Shown piece by piece: positions 15,916-24,345 of a stretch of 64,000 nt of DNA. Positions within the stretch are counted from its first letter, which is position 1; each line of letters starts with the position of its first letter. The stretch spans positions 1 through 64,000 of the forward strand of contig NZ_JAHKNG010000002.1 of assembly GCF_018860165.1 (NCBI RefSeq). Reading direction: 5' to 3'. Source of the DNA: Paracoccus marinaquae. GTDB taxonomy: Bacteria > Pseudomonadota > Alphaproteobacteria > Rhodobacterales > Rhodobacteraceae. The notes beneath the pieces are model-generated. The model was not told the DNA's origin. It saw nothing but the letters and a program-made list of their open reading frames with translations, and ran no database searches. The translations under genes and the position numbers were made by a program.

Positions 15916-17202
15916 ATGGTCACGGCGACTGCGGATGAACGCTATTTCCTGAGCCTAATCAACCAGTCACGGGCTGGCAGCGGGCTGTCCGCGCTGCAGC
16001 TCGAGACGCATCTCAACGGCTCGGCCGATCAGCATACCGGCTGGATGCTGTCGACCGGGCGCTTCTCGCATGAGGGCGGCGGGGGCAGCAGCCCGACCGC
16101 GCGGATGCGCGCCGCCGGCCTCGATCTGTCGGGCAGCTGGAGCACGGGCGAGAACATCGCCTATGTCAGCCTCGACAACGATGGCACCATCCGCGACGAA
16201 ATCCAGCAACTCCACACCAACCTGATGAACAGCCCCTCACATCGCGCGAACCTGCTGTCCTCGTCTTTCGAGCTTGTCGGGATCGGGCTGAAGGTCGGCT
16301 GGCTCACGGTTGATGGCCGCAGCTACAAGGTCTTGATGGCGACCCAGAATTTCGCGGTGACCCAGGGCGACTATCAGCTGGACACCGCGCCTGGTACGGT
16401 CCCGCCGAGGGCCAGTCTGCCGAATCTGGCGGTTGCCGATCCGGTCTATGCGGACTGGGTCAGGTTCTTCGACGGTGAACTTGTCCGCGCCGACGGCAGG
16501 GGCGGCCCCTTGTCCGGCACCGCCCGCGGGGACGATCTGCGCGGGGCCGCCGGGGCGGATGTCGTGGTGGCCGGCGGCGGGCATGACTGGGCGCTTGGTG
16601 GTGCCGGCAACGACAGGCTGCACGGCGGCATGGGCAGTGATTTCCTGCTGGGGCAGGACGGGGCGGACCTGATCCGCGGCAATCAGGGCTTCGACCGGAT
16701 TTCGGGCGGCAACGGCGCCGACCGGCTGTTCGGTGACCTCGGCAACGACGTGCTGCGGGGCAATCTGGACCGCGACCAGTTGGAAGGCGGCGACGGTCAC
16801 GACCGACTGTCGGGCGGTTACGGCGACGACCTTCTGCGCGGCGGCACCGGCTCGGACCTGCTCCGCGGCGATGCCGGGCGGGATGTGCTGAACGGTCAGG
16901 CCGGGAATGACCTCATCGTCGGCGGCACCGGAAACGATGTCCTGCGCGGCGGGGCCGGCGCCGACAGATTCGTCTTCGGCGGCCAGACCGGGGTGGATCG
17001 TATCCATGACTACAACCCGGCCGAGGATCGGATTCTGGTCGCCGAAGCGTTCCTGGGTGGTCCGGTCGCGACCTGGCTTGAGGATCATGTGAAAAAGACC
17101 CCCGACGGGGTTGTCATCGAGCTTGCCGGCACGAACCGGGTGCATGTGCTGGGCGCCGACCTCACGGTGGCGGCGGTGACGGACGACATCTTCATCGTCT
17201 GA
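15916..17202 (+). CDS. CAP (SCP/PR1) domain protein with C-terminal RTX calcium-binding repeats
   Basis: The protein has 428 residues. Residues ~5-150 are a CAP domain: FLSLINQSRAGSGLSALQLE, QHTGWMLSTGRFSHEG, WSTGENIAY and NSPSHRANLLSS. Residues ~195-370 contain many glycine/aspartate nonapeptides of the RTX type (GGAGNDRLHGG, GGTGNDVLRGG), ending in a typical tail (DRFVFGGQTGVDRIHDYNP). No N-terminal signal peptide is visible. RTX proteins usually leave by type I secretion with a C-terminal signal, so this is probably secreted. The function of the CAP part is not known. I chose ATG 15916 because AGAGGGAGA precedes it and the longer frame is low complexity. Confidence 0.85.
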   Translation: MVTATADERYFLSLINQSRAGSGLSALQLETHLNGSADQHTGWMLSTGRFSHEGGGGSSPTARMRAAGLDLSGSWSTGENIAYVSLDNDGTIRDEIQQLHTNLMNSPSHRANLLSSSFELVGIGLKVGWLTVDGRSYKVLMATQNFAVTQGDYQLDTAPGTVPPRASLPNLAVADPVYADWVRFFDGELVRADGRGGPLSGTARGDDLRGAAGADVVVAGGGHDWALGGAGNDRLHGGMGSDFLLGQDGADLIRGNQGFDRISGGNGADRLFGDLGNDVLRGNLDRDQLEGGDGHDRLSGGYGDDLLRGGTGSDLLRGDAGRDVLNGQAGNDLIVGGTGNDVLRGGAGADRFVFGGQTGVDRIHDYNPAEDRILVAEAFLGGPVATWLEDHVKKTPDGVVIELAGTNRVHVLGADLTVAAVTDDIFIV

Positions 17203-17385
17203 TGCCTCGCCGCAGGACCGTCATGCCGGTCGCCCGTGCCGGCTCATGGCCGCGACGACTGCGGTAACTGGACCGGAAGCCGCAAACGCCATACCCTCCG
17301 GCGCGGGCCTTCGCTATGCTGTCCCCGTTCTTCCTGATGCCGCTGGCGGTCGGGTTCACGCAGGTTCTGACGCCGGAGGCCAGAG

Positions 17386-18426
17386 ATGCCCGACACACCG
17401 CTGGTCATCGCCCCCAATCTCAAGCGCCGCCTGTCCGGGGTGACCGCGACCGTCGTCCGGCTGATCCCGGTGCAGGCGCGGATGATCGCGATCCGCGCCA
17501 CCGGCCCCGGCCTGCCGCCCGGGGTGCCGCATATCCCGCTTTTGCGCGTGGCCAGCCTGCCACGCGACCGCTGGCGGGTCTGGCACGCCCGCCGCAATAC
17601 CGAAATGGCGCTTGGCCTGATCCTGCGCCACATCCTGCGCCGCCGGTTCCGGCTGATGTTCACCTCGGCCGCACAGCGCCACCATACCGGCTTCACCAGA
17701 TGGCTGATCCGCCGTCAGGAGGCGCTGGTCGCCACCACGCCGCAGGCCGCCGGCTATCTGGAACGGCCGGCGCAGGTCGTCATGCATGGGGTGGACACCG
17801 AAATATTCCAGCCGCCGGCCGACCGTGCCGCCCTGCGTGCCGAGCTGGGTCTTGACCCCGATGCGGTGCTGGTCGGCTGTTTTGGCCGCATCCGCGAGCA
17901 GAAGGGCGTCGATCTGTTGACCCGGGCCGGGCTGCGCCTGCTGCCCGACCGGCCGCGTGTGCAGATCATCTTCACCGGCCGCATCACGCCCGACAACCGC
18001 GCCTTCGCCGACGGGCTTCTGTCCGAGATCCGCGATGCCGGGCTTCAGGACCGGATCCGCTTTCTGGGCGAACTGCCATGGGACCTGCTGGTGAAACACT
18101 ATCAGGCACTGGACCTGTTCGTCGCGCCGGCCCGCTGGGAGGGGTTCGGCCTGACCCCGCTTGAGGCGATGGCCTGCGGCGTCCCCGCCATCGGCAGCCG
18201 CGTCGGCGCCTATGAGGCGCTGATCCGCGACGGCGAGACCGGCAACCTGGTCGAGACCGGTGATCTTGACTCGCTCGCCCAGGCGCTGGCCCGCTGGCTG
18301 GACGACGATGCCGCCCGCGCCGCCGCGGGCCTCGCGGCGCGCGCGCATGTCGAGGCTCGCCACAGCATCGAGGCCGAGGCAAGCGCGCTGGTCGCGATCT
18401 ATCGCGATCTGCTGGCCCGGCCATGA
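17386..18426 (+). CDS. Glycosyltransferase family 4, LPS-core mannosyltransferase-like
   Basis: This 346-residue GT-B fold enzyme has the C-terminal donor-binding features of GT4: GCFGRIREQKGVDLL, the region ITPDNRAFADGLLSEI, and PARWEGFGLTPLEAMACGVPAIGS with the EX7E glutamates. The N-terminal half (VIAPNLKRRLSGVTATVVRL, then MFTSAAQRHHTGFTRW) resembles alphaproteobacterial LpcC-type enzymes that add mannose to the lipopolysaccharide core. The following GT29-like gene starts one base after its stop, so they work together, probably on a cell-surface glycan. Confidence 0.83.
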   Translation: MPDTPLVIAPNLKRRLSGVTATVVRLIPVQARMIAIRATGPGLPPGVPHIPLLRVASLPRDRWRVWHARRNTEMALGLILRHILRRRFRLMFTSAAQRHHTGFTRWLIRRQEALVATTPQAAGYLERPAQVVMHGVDTEIFQPPADRAALRAELGLDPDAVLVGCFGRIREQKGVDLLTRAGLRLLPDRPRVQIIFTGRITPDNRAFADGLLSEIRDAGLQDRIRFLGELPWDLLVKHYQALDLFVAPARWEGFGLTPLEAMACGVPAIGSRVGAYEALIRDGETGNLVETGDLDSLAQALARWLDDDAARAAAGLAARAHVEARHSIEAEASALVAIYRDLLARP

Positions 18427-18427
18427 C

Positions 18428-19045
18428 ATGACCCGGCTCGGCTTTCATATCGCACGGCTGATGCGCGACGAGGCGGGCCTTGCGCGCCTTTCGGTGCCGC
18501 AGGGACAGTTGCTGGACGCGCTCGAAGGAAAATCCGTTGCCCTGATCGGCAATGCCCGGGCGCTGGCTGAAACCGGGCATGGCAAGGCCATCGATGCGGC
18601 CGATCTGGTCATCCGCATCAACCGCGCGCCCATGCCCTCGCCCGACAGCCACGGAACCCGGACCGACTGGCTGGCCCTTGCGGTGCGGCTGGCCGAGGCC
18701 GACCGCAGCCGGCTTGGATCGCCGCGCCTGTTGTGGATGTCGCCCAAGCGCAAGCGGCTGGACTGGTTCAGCGCCACCAGCCCGGGCTTCTATCTGCATC
18801 CGCTGGGCGATTACTGCGCATTGCGCGAAAGCCTTGCGGCACCGCCCACCACCGGCGCGATGATGATCGACCTGCTGCTGCGGTCGCGGCTGTCCAGCCT
18901 GACCCTCTATGGTTTCGACTTCTTTGCCAGCCTCAGCCTCTCGGGGCGGCGCACGGCCCAGCAGGTGCCGCATGATTTCGGCTCCGAGGCGGAGTGGGTG
19001 GCAGGCTGTGCCCGCGCGGATGACCGGCTGTCACTTGCCCCGTGA
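18428..19045 (+). CDS. GT29 (sialyltransferase-fold) family protein
   Basis: The protein has 205 residues. The segment SVALIGNARALAETGHGKAID followed by DLVIRINRAP matches sialylmotif L of family GT29, known from eukaryotic sialyltransferases and from bacterial homologues with poorly known donors. The later GAMMIDLLLRSRL and LTLYGFDFFAS fit motif S. The start ATG at 18428 lies one base after the GT4 stop. Length and motifs match short bacterial members. Activity as a sialyl- or other ulosonic-acid transferase is plausible but not shown by the sequence. Confidence 0.75.
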   Translation: MTRLGFHIARLMRDEAGLARLSVPQGQLLDALEGKSVALIGNARALAETGHGKAIDAADLVIRINRAPMPSPDSHGTRTDWLALAVRLAEADRSRLGSPRLLWMSPKRKRLDWFSATSPGFYLHPLGDYCALRESLAAPPTTGAMMIDLLLRSRLSSLTLYGFDFFASLSLSGRRTAQQVPHDFGSEAEWVAGCARADDRLSLAP

Positions 19046-19095
19046 TCGTCCGGCCAGCGTCCGGCCCGGGTGATCGGCAGGCCGGCCTGTGGCCG

Positions 19096-20202
19096 TCACA
19101 GCGGCCCGGTCTGCCATAGCCTGACCTTCAGCCCGCCATGCGCAACGATGGGGCCGGGTGCCTGAAAGGGCAGCCCCGTCGCCCGGGCCAGCCCCGCCTC
19201 GCTGGTCACGATGCCGACGCGCCAGCCGGACAGGCGGTCGCGGAACACCTCGCCCATCACCGTATGCAACCCGAAGAGCGGCCCCTTGTTGCCGACCCGC
19301 GCGCCATAGGGCGGGTTGACGATGACCATGCCGGCGGGGCCGTCGGGGCGCGGCAGATCGGCCAGCGGGTGGCACGCGAACCGGGTCCAGTCGGCCACCC
19401 CGGCGCGTTCGGCATTGGCCGCGCTCATCCGCACCGCGCCGGCATCGCGGTCGCTGCCGAAGAACTGTACCGGCGGGGTCCGTACCGCCCCCATGTCGCG
19501 CATGTTCCGCCAATCGGCGGCATCGAAATTTGACAGGCTTTCAAAGGCAAAGCCGCGTGATCGCCCCGGCGCCAGACCGGCCGCGATCTCGGCTGCCTCG
19601 ATCACGAAAGTGCCCGAGCCGCACATCGGGTCCAAGACCGGCTGGCTGCCGTCAAAGCCCATCTCGCGCAGGAACATCGCCGCCATGGTCTCGCGCATGG
19701 GTGCCTTGGCGACCGCCTGCTTGTGTCCGCGCTTGTGCAGCGATTCGCCGGTGGTATCGAGGCTGATCGTCACCAGATCGTCCTCGATCCGCACCTTGAT
19801 GACGATGCCCGCATCCGCCGCGATGGGCGCGCCAAGCTCTTCGGTGATGGCGCGTTCGATCCGCTGGGCGGCGGCGCCGGCATGATAGATGCGGCTGGCC
19901 CGGCAGGTGGCCTCGACCTTCACCGGCAGGTCGGGGCGCAACAGATCGCCCCAGGGAAACCTGCGTGCCCGCTTGTCCAGCTGCGCCAGATGCAGCGCCC
20001 GGAACTGCCCGATCCGGGCCAGCACCCGCGTCGCCCCGCGCAGCATCAGGTTCGCCCGCCGGACATCGGCCCAGCCGCCCCGGATCGTCACCCCGCCCGG
20101 GCCGATCTCGGGCGCCCAGCCCAGATCACGCGCCTCGGCGGCGAGGGGCGCCTCCAACCCCGGCGTCGCCACCAGAAAAATCTCGAAAGGATCGTCGGTC
20201 AT
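19096..20202 (-). CDS. THUMP-domain class I SAM-dependent RNA methyltransferase (RlmL/TrmN-like)
   Basis: The 368-residue protein carries an N-terminal ferredoxin-like/THUMP region (EIFLVATPGLEAPLAAEA, to ~160) and a methyltransferase domain with SAM motif I (VLDPMCGSGTFVIEAA) and the catalytic NPPY motif (MVIVNPPYGARVG), which marks N-methylation of guanine in RNA. It corresponds to the N-terminal half of E. coli RlmL, which makes m2G2445 in 23S rRNA, without the second methyltransferase domain. It converges on the glycosyltransferase genes and is upstream of nothing obvious in its own direction. Confidence 0.88.
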   Translation of the reverse strand: MTDDPFEIFLVATPGLEAPLAAEARDLGWAPEIGPGGVTIRGGWADVRRANLMLRGATRVLARIGQFRALHLAQLDKRARRFPWGDLLRPDLPVKVEATCRASRIYHAGAAAQRIERAITEELGAPIAADAGIVIKVRIEDDLVTISLDTTGESLHKRGHKQAVAKAPMRETMAAMFLREMGFDGSQPVLDPMCGSGTFVIEAAEIAAGLAPGRSRGFAFESLSNFDAADWRNMRDMGAVRTPPVQFFGSDRDAGAVRMSAANAERAGVADWTRFACHPLADLPRPDGPAGMVIVNPPYGARVGNKGPLFGLHTVMGEVFRDRLSGWRVGIVTSEAGLARATGLPFQAPGPIVAHGGLKVRLWQTGPL

Positions 20203-20240
20203 GGCGCAGCCCTATCGCGCCCGCGCGGGATTGGCGAGGC

Positions 20241-20435
20241 TCAACGGCCAAAGCGGCGGGTGATGCGCAGCGCCTGGCGCGCACGTTTCGCGGCCTTGCG
20301 CGCGGCGCGGGCCTGTTCGGGCGACAGCGCCGCAGGACCGTCGCCCTTCGGCTTCGACAGGTGATCGATGCCCTTGCCCACACCCCAGTTCGTCAGGCGC
20401 CGAAGAAGCATGTTCAGAAGTCTGTTCGCGTTCAT
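20241..20435 (-). CDS. Small basic protein of 64 residues, unknown function
   Basis: A short, very basic protein (MNANRLLNMLLRRLTNWGVGKGID, later ARKAAKRARQALRITRRFGR). It follows scpB by 9 bases and precedes the RNA methyltransferase. I believe such small proteins occur at this position in other Rhodobacterales, but this is from memory. In many alphaproteobacteria tatA follows scpB; this protein has no TatA helix and is not TatA. Confidence 0.6.
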   Translation of the reverse strand: MNANRLLNMLLRRLTNWGVGKGIDHLSKPKGDGPAALSPEQARAARKAAKRARQALRITRRFGR

Positions 20436-20444
20436 CCGGCCCTC

Positions 20445-21140
20445 CTATTCATCCTCGAAGAGATCGTCGGCCGGGCCGTCGACCGCATCGTCCCCGTCGT
20501 CATCCTCGGGCAGGACCGGCAGCGCCATCCCCTCGGTCGGCGGGCGCGATTCCAGCAGGCCGGCCGCCCGCAATTCCGTCAGCCCCGGCAGGTCGCGCGC
20601 CGATTCGAGGCCGAAATGATCGAGGAACGTCTCGGTCACCACGAAGGTCGCCGGGCGGCCCGGCGTCATCCGGCGGCGGCCCATGCGGACCCATTCCATC
20701 TCGATCAGCTGGTCCAGCGTGCCGCGGCTGACGGCGACGCCTCTGATCTCCTCGATCTCGGCGCGGGTGACGGGCTGGTGATAGGCGATGATCGCCAGCG
20801 TCTCGACGGCGGCGCGCGACAGGCGGCGCTGCTCGATCGTCTCGGACTGCATCAGGAAGCTGAGATCGGGGGCGGTGCGGAAGGCATAGCCGTCGCCGAT
20901 CCGTTCGATCGTCACCCCGCGCCCGTCATAGCGGCGGCGCAGCGCGGCCAGCGCCTCGGCGGGATCGCAGCCGGCGGGCAGGCGCGCGGCCAGATCGCGC
21001 GTGCTGAGGGGGGCGGCGGCGGCGAACAGGATCGCCTCGACCATCCGTTCCTGCTGGGCGATCGGCGGGGGCGGGAAATCCGGCGCGGGCGCGGCGTATT
21101 CGTCGCTGTCGGGACTGTCGTTCTGGGTCAGGTCGGTCAC
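20445..21140 (-). CDS. scpB: Segregation and condensation protein B
   Basis: This protein of ~231 residues has two winged-helix domains and an acidic tail. Characteristic parts are MVEAILFAAAAPLSTRDLA, RLSRAAVETLAIIAYHQPVTRAEIEEIRGV and RPATFVVTETFLDHFGLESARDLPGL. ScpB binds ScpA and the SMC ATPase to form the condensin that organises and separates the chromosome. The start is GTG 21140, directly after the scpA stop (TGA-C-GTG), so translation is coupled. The C-terminal ~30 residues are almost all Asp/Glu/Gly. Confidence 0.92.
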   Translation of the reverse strand: MTDLTQNDSPDSDEYAAPAPDFPPPPIAQQERMVEAILFAAAAPLSTRDLAARLPAGCDPAEALAALRRRYDGRGVTIERIGDGYAFRTAPDLSFLMQSETIEQRRLSRAAVETLAIIAYHQPVTRAEIEEIRGVAVSRGTLDQLIEMEWVRMGRRRMTPGRPATFVVTETFLDHFGLESARDLPGLTELRAAGLLESRPPTEGMALPVLPEDDDGDDAVDGPADDLFEDE

Positions 21141-21141
21141 G

Positions 21142-21984
21142 TCAATGGTCGGTTGTGGGGCGGCGTCTGAAACTGATGGGCGCGAAGCTGTCGGACTGAC
21201 GTATCTCCAACCGGCCCTGGCGCGCAAGTTCCAGCGAGGCGGCAAAGGTCGCGGCGGTGGCCGAGCGGCGGCGCTTGCCATCGCTTTCCCAGCCATCGGG
21301 CAGAAAGTCGGACAGGTCGGTCCAGTCGCCGGCAAAGCCGATGATCCTGCGCATCCGGTCCAGCGCCTGTTCCATCGAATAGATGTTCCGCCGCTCGAAG
21401 GCATAGGGGCGGAACTCGTCCTTGGTCTTCAGCCGGGCATAGGCGCGCATCAGGTCGATCAGCCCGGCCTGCCATTCGGTGCGCCGCTTGCGGGCCACGG
21501 TTTCGGGTGCGCCGCGCTGGAAGCGGCTGATCCCCAGCCGGTCGCGGCCCATCAGCTGCGCCGCCGCCTGCCGCATCGCCTGCAGGCGTTCGAGCTGGAA
21601 GGCCAGATGCGCTGCCATGTCCTCGGCCGAGGGACCCTCGGCCTCGGGGTCGGGCGGCAGCAGCAGCCGCGATTTCAGGAAGGCCAGCCAGGCGGCCATG
21701 ACCAGATAATCGGCGGCCAGTTCGATCCTGAGCTTGCGGGCCTGCTCGACGAAGGTCAGGTACTGTTCGGCCAGCCGCAGGACCGAGATCGTCATCAGGT
21801 CGACCTTCTGGGTCCGCGCCAGCGTCAGCAGCAGGTCGAGCGGGCCTTCATAGCCATCGACATCGACGATCAGCGATTCCTCGGCCCGGCGCTGTGCCAC
21901 CGCGCCGGCATCGAAAGGATCGGCCGTCGCCCCGTCATCGGGGACGGGCTTCAGATAGGGCACGTCGGGTGTGGGATGCGCCAC
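21142..21984 (-). CDS. scpA: Segregation and condensation protein A
   Basis: This protein of ~280 residues is the kleisin subunit of bacterial condensin. It contains the diagnostic DVDGYEGPLDLLLTLARTQKVDLMTISVL and LAADYLVMAAWLAFLKSRLLLP blocks that bind the SMC neck. I chose GTG 21984, which has GGAGG two bases upstream of the AA before it; an extension to 22023 has no ribosome site. It is followed by scpB and preceded by nagZ, a common alphaproteobacterial order. Confidence 0.92.
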   Translation of the reverse strand: MAHPTPDVPYLKPVPDDGATADPFDAGAVAQRRAEESLIVDVDGYEGPLDLLLTLARTQKVDLMTISVLRLAEQYLTFVEQARKLRIELAADYLVMAAWLAFLKSRLLLPPDPEAEGPSAEDMAAHLAFQLERLQAMRQAAAQLMGRDRLGISRFQRGAPETVARKRRTEWQAGLIDLMRAYARLKTKDEFRPYAFERRNIYSMEQALDRMRRIIGFAGDWTDLSDFLPDGWESDGKRRRSATAATFAASLELARQGRLEIRQSDSFAPISFRRRPTTDH

Positions 21985-22077
21985 TTGGCCTCCGCTGGAT
22001 GCTGGCGGACAGGGTCTGCGCAACTGCCGCGCAAGTCAAGCTGCCGGGGCGAGCGGGGGGCCTGCGTCCCGCGACCG

Positions 22078-22125
22078 CCGGGGGCTTCGCGCCCCCGGAC
22101 CCCCGCGGGATATTTTCGTGAAGAA
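22078..22125 (-). repeat. REP-like palindromic intergenic element
   Basis: An 8-bp GC stem (22078-22085 with 22091-22098) is followed by CCCCCG runs and GGGATATTTTCGTGAAGAAG. From memory, the combination of a GGGGGCTTCGCGCCCCC-type stem and GATATTTT recurs between genes in many Rhodobacterales. It lies between nagZ and scpA and could end or process the transcript. Confidence 0.5.
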
Positions 22126-22132
22126 GAAAGGG

Positions 22133-23125
22133 TCAGGCGGTTGCCGACGCGGTGAGGCGGCGCCATTCGGCCAGGAGGGCGCTGCGGTCGTGATCCTGCG
22201 GCGGATGGCGCAACTGCTGCGCGGCCGCGGCGCGGCGCAGTGCCGCAGCGGTCATCGGGCCGGCCGCGGCGACCACAGGTTCCATGCTGGCGATGCTGCC
22301 ATTGCAATGCAGGACCAGGTCGCAGCCGGCCTTGAGCGCTGTGGCGGCGCGGTCGGCCTCGGAGCCCGAAAGCGCCCTCATGGTGATGTCGTCGGTCATC
22401 AGGAGGCCGTCGAAGCCGATCCGGTCGCGGATCAGGGCGATCATGCGGGGCGAGGCGGTGGCGGGTGCATCGTCCAGCGCGGTGAAGCGGATATGGGCGG
22501 TCATGCCCATCGGCAGGTCGTTCAGCGCCCGGAAGGGGGCGAAATCCAGCGCCTCGAGATCGGCCAGGGTGGCGGTCACCACGGGCAGGTCGTGATGGCT
22601 GTCGGCGATGGCGCGGCCATGGCCGGGCAGGTGTTTCATCACCGGCAGCACGCCCGCGGCCAGCAGGCCGTCGGCGGCGGCGCGGCCGAGTTCGGCCACG
22701 CGCGCGGGATCGCTGCCAAGGCAGCGGTTCCGCAGGAAGGGATGGGTGTCGGATCGGGCGATATCCAGCGTCGGCGCGCAATCGGAATCGATGCCCGCGT
22801 CGCGTAACTCCTGCCCGATCAGATGGTAGCGCAGCCACATCGCCCGCGCCCCGGCCGTCGCCTGATCCAGCGGTGCGGGCCATTCCGCCCAATGCGGGGC
22901 GCGCAGGCGCTGGACCCGACCGCCCTCCTGATCGACGGTGATGACGGCGTCACGGCCCACCGCCGCGCGCAGGTCGCCGGTCAGGCGGCGCAGCTGGTCG
23001 GGGTTGTCGATATTGCGGGCGAAGAGGATGAAGCCCCAAGGGTCGGCCGCGCGGAAGAAATCCCGCTCGGCCCCGGTCAGTGCGGTCCCGGCGATGCCGC
23101 CGAGGATCGTGGCATTGGGCGCCAT
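22133..23125 (-). CDS. nagZ: Beta-N-acetylhexosaminidase (glycoside hydrolase family 3)
   Basis: The 330-residue enzyme releases GlcNAc from GlcNAc-1,6-anhydromuropeptides in cytoplasmic peptidoglycan recycling. Family features are LFARNIDNPDQLRRLTGDLR, VDQEGGRVQRL, the substrate-binding KHLPGHG followed by DSHHDLP (Asp/His general acid-base pair), and MTDDITMRALSG holding the nucleophile Asp. The start ATG 23125 shares one base with the stop of the SPOR gene (TAATG), showing coupled translation. A longer in-frame reading to 23314 would lie inside the SPOR gene. Confidence 0.93.
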   Translation of the reverse strand: MAPNATILGGIAGTALTGAERDFFRAADPWGFILFARNIDNPDQLRRLTGDLRAAVGRDAVITVDQEGGRVQRLRAPHWAEWPAPLDQATAGARAMWLRYHLIGQELRDAGIDSDCAPTLDIARSDTHPFLRNRCLGSDPARVAELGRAAADGLLAAGVLPVMKHLPGHGRAIADSHHDLPVVTATLADLEALDFAPFRALNDLPMGMTAHIRFTALDDAPATASPRMIALIRDRIGFDGLLMTDDITMRALSGSEADRAATALKAGCDLVLHCNGSIASMEPVVAAAGPMTAAALRRAAAAQQLRHPPQDHDRSALLAEWRRLTASATA

Positions 23126-24273
23126 TATTGCGACAGGGCGAGGCAGTCCGTGCCGCCCGATTTCAGCGCCGCGCAGAACTGGCGCGCTTCGCCGATCGAG
23201 TCGAAACCGGCGACGCGCAGGCGCCAGAAGGTGCGGCTGTTGGCCTGATGCTGCTGGATCACCTGCCCCTTGCCCGAGAAGAGCGCGCCGAATTTTCCCG
23301 ACAGGCGGTTCCATTCGCCGGCGGCGAGGGCGTTGCTGTCGAAGGCGCCGATCTGGACCAGCGGGCCGCTGGCGCTGGAGGCTGCGACGGGTGCGGCTGC
23401 CGGGCGTCCGGCCGGGGCGGCGGCGGCGGGGCGGGCGTCGCCTGCCTGCTGGGTCACGGCCGCGGCGATGCGCAGGCTGCGCGGCCGGGGCGCCGGGCGC
23501 GAGGAGGTGCTGATGATGCCCGGATTGGCCGCCGCCTGCGCCTCGATCAGCGCGGCGGTGATGGCGTCGGTCTGGGCCGGTTCGCCGAACTCGTCGGTCA
23601 CCACCGCGTTGACCGGCCCCTCGGATGCGGGGGCGTCGATGATCGAGGCCTGGGCCACGTCGCTGGCAGCCATCGCCAGCCGCTCGGCCTCGGCCGAGGC
23701 AGCGGCCTGGGCTTCGGCCAGCGCGCGGGCCTCGCTGTCGGACATGGGCATGATCGGCTCGCCATCGAAGCTGAGCGGCACCTCGGAAGGGTTGGCCGGT
23801 TCATGCGCGACCGCGCCCAGCCGCCCCATCGCCACATCCTCTTCGGTCAGATCGGTCGCCATGGGCGCGATCGCGACCTGCGCGGCGGGTTCCGGTTCGA
23901 CCCCCTCGGCCACGTCATTGACCGCATAGCCGGTATAGCTGGTCAGCTCGCCACCCGGATCCTCGGGGGCCGAGCGGGCCTCGCCCTCGATCGCCTTGAT
24001 GACCGGCACGCCCGAGACATCGCGCGACACCAGTTGCCAGCCCCAGGCCAGCAGCCCGACCATCAGCGCGACCGAAGCCAGGGCGCCAAGGTAATGGGTC
24101 AGCCGTGCGATCCGGGCCGAAAAGCTGTCGGCGCCGTCAGGATCCGCCGCGAATCGGCTTTGGTCCTGGTCGGGCCGGTCATCCTCCCAGCCGCCCTGAT
24201 CGTAAGAGAATTCGCGCCGCACCTTGTGACGCGAGAATACATAACCGCCTTCGCGGAAATCCATCACTGCCAT
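23125..24273 (-). CDS. SPOR-domain membrane protein
   Basis: The 382-residue protein has a cytoplasmic N-terminus, one transmembrane helix (GALASVALMVGLLAWGW, ~residue 65-85), a long Ala/Glu-rich periplasmic linker and a SPOR domain in the last ~75 residues (GPLVQIGAFDSNALAAGEW, then TFWRLRVAGFDSIGEARQFC). SPOR domains bind denuded glycan strands at the division site. The gene lies between argS and nagZ, as in many alphaproteobacteria, and overlaps nagZ by one base. Confidence 0.88.
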   Translation of the reverse strand: MAVMDFREGGYVFSRHKVRREFSYDQGGWEDDRPDQDQSRFAADPDGADSFSARIARLTHYLGALASVALMVGLLAWGWQLVSRDVSGVPVIKAIEGEARSAPEDPGGELTSYTGYAVNDVAEGVEPEPAAQVAIAPMATDLTEEDVAMGRLGAVAHEPANPSEVPLSFDGEPIMPMSDSEARALAEAQAAASAEAERLAMAASDVAQASIIDAPASEGPVNAVVTDEFGEPAQTDAITAALIEAQAAANPGIISTSSRPAPRPRSLRIAAAVTQQAGDARPAAAAPAGRPAAAPVAASSASGPLVQIGAFDSNALAAGEWNRLSGKFGALFSGKGQVIQQHQANSRTFWRLRVAGFDSIGEARQFCAALKSGGTDCLALSQ

Positions 24274-24345
24274 TGCCTGCCTGCCTGCCGGTTGACCCGG
24301 TTTACCGTTGACTGCTCGTTACGTCCGGCGGGGCACTTGTTTGGA

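Noticed and set aside
20241..20435. tatA at the usual place after scpB
   Set aside because: The protein has no N-terminal hydrophobic helix and is strongly basic throughout.
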